From HGM04593 sp964470845 (lineage in GTDB: Bacteria > Bacteroidota > Bacteroidia > Bacteroidales > Bacteroidaceae), in assembly GCA_964470845.1 (NCBI GenBank), contig CAYYEL010000103.1:1-6475 (forward strand): a DNA stretch of 6,475 bases, in the 5' to 3' direction. Made by a program: the position numbers and the translations under genes. Positions 6,155 through 6,475 of this stretch are shown here, piece by piece. Below the pieces are notes generated by a model. The model had not been told where the DNA came from. It worked only from the letters and a program-made list of their open reading frames with translations, and ran no database searches. Position 1 is the first letter of the stretch, and each line of letters opens with the position of its first letter.

Positions 6155-6418
6155 GAAGCTGTTTGAATTTATATCGCCAATTTTTTATAGAGACAAAGAT
6201 AATGCCAACGAGCAAAACGCAAGTTTACTTGCAGGTTTTAAGCGAGTGCAGCTTATCTTATCGGAAGAAAAAATAGGATGTTTTATTATTTTTTTGAGGG
6301 AGCGTAGTCGGCCTCAAGTAACCGAGAAAAAGAAGAAAACAAACATTTTTGAATATAAAAAAATGGCGAAACATACGGCTTCTATAAGAAAATATTTTTT
6401 ATAAATTCAAACAGCTTC
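6155..6418. mobile_element. MITE-like element with 19-bp terminal inverted repeats
   Basis: GAAGCTGTTTGAATTTATA (6155-6173) is repeated as its exact reverse complement at 6400-6418. TAA sits directly outside each end (6152-6154 and 6419-6421), fitting a 3-bp target duplication of the TNA type made by some IS5-family elements. The 264 bp between the outer ends encode no recognisable transposase. Short length, perfect terminal repeats, flanking duplication and high AT content fit a MITE mobilised in trans; the parent IS family is a guess. Confidence 0.78.
6194..6259 (-). promoter_or_regulatory. Quasi-palindromic core of the MITE with an outward TATCTTTG promoter element
   Basis: AAGATAA (6196-6202) and TTATCTT (6253-6259) are perfect inverted arms around an inner stem GCAAGT (6219-6224) / ACTTGC (6227-6232); the part between pairs imperfectly. 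On the minus strand TATCTTTG (6194-6201) is an exact TAnnTTTG match, with TTG at 6220-6222, an 18-nt spacing. It points left, out of the element and toward porQ. I recall similar palindromic blocks between genes in many Bacteroidota genomes, but cannot check that here. Confidence 0.45.
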
Positions 6419-6423
6419 TAAAA

Positions 6424-6475
6424 ATGAGCAAAGAGAAAAACAGCCTCATCGAGGTAAAGAAAAGCCCCGAAGCCA
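6424..6475 (+). CDS. Start of an unidentified plus-strand gene (partial, runs off right edge)
   Basis: An ATG at 6424 opens a frame of 17 complete codons, MSKEKNSLIEVKKSPEA, up to the window end. The residues are charged and Lys/Glu-rich with no signal peptide, typical of a cytosolic or cytosol-facing N-terminus; too little is present to name a family. Codon use (CTC, ATC, GAG, CCC, GCC) resembles the operon genes, unlike the AT-rich DNA just upstream, which supports real coding. No Shine-Dalgarno is seen; the MITE end lies only 5 bp before the ATG. The gene is divergent from porQ. Confidence 0.55.
   Translation, partial: MSKEKNSLIEVKKSPEA

Noticed and set aside
6105..6404. 99-residue plus-strand open frame starting at a TTG
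   Set aside because: It begins just inside a promoter-like element, runs through the whole MITE and ends in its terminal repeat. It has no recognisable domain, so it is best explained as chance coding across a repeat.
6363..6404. Possible 13-residue peptide MAKHTASIRKYFL inside the MITE
   Set aside because: No ribosome binding site, and it ends within the terminal repeat; too short to support from sequence alone.

Overview
The window looks like chromosomal DNA of a Bacteroidales bacterium (phylum Bacteroidota). The evidence is a porQ gene of the type IX secretion system (T9SS), SusD-like and Calx-beta-like surface-protein segments, a Bacteroidota-style sorting tail (YDLSGRRV...GIYILGGKKVFVK), and several promoter-like elements of the Bacteroidota form TAnnTTTG. 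The sequence does not give a genus.

Layout from left to right. (1) Positions 2-1060 (+) hold the 3' part of a cell-surface protein gene that is open at the left edge. It appears to join the C-terminal tip of a SusD/RagB-like protein to a Calx-beta-like lipoprotein body and a T9SS-type tail. (2) Positions 1086-2359 hold a small accessory cassette on the minus strand: a DUF6922-like protein followed by an AbiEii-family nucleotidyltransferase, probably a toxin-antitoxin-like pair. It is bracketed by two direct ~108-bp repeats, about 90% identical by eye, each carrying a strong hairpin terminator and the last few bases of pfkA. (3) Positions 2349-5895 (-) hold a tight housekeeping operon, transcribed porQ, cmk, ispH, pfkA, with junctions of 19 bp, 1 bp (or an 8-bp overlap) and a 4-bp ATGA overlap. 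(4) Positions 5896-6423 form a divergent intergenic region. It contains the porQ promoter region, a plus-strand TATTTTTG element, and a 264-bp MITE-like element with 19-bp perfect terminal inverted repeats and a TAA duplication. (5) At 6424 a plus-strand gene starts and runs off the right edge.

The operon combines T9SS attachment-complex assembly (PorQ), pyrimidine nucleotide supply (Cmk), the last step of the MEP isoprenoid pathway (IspH) and the committed step of glycolysis (PfkA). The first gene carries a T9SS-like tail, so it could be a client of the secretion system that PorQ serves. No system here is clearly new in kind. The points most worth attention are the terminator-repeat-bracketed AbiEii/DUF6922 cassette next to pfkA, the chimeric SusD/Calx-beta reading frame, and the MITE lying between a promoter element and a start codon.
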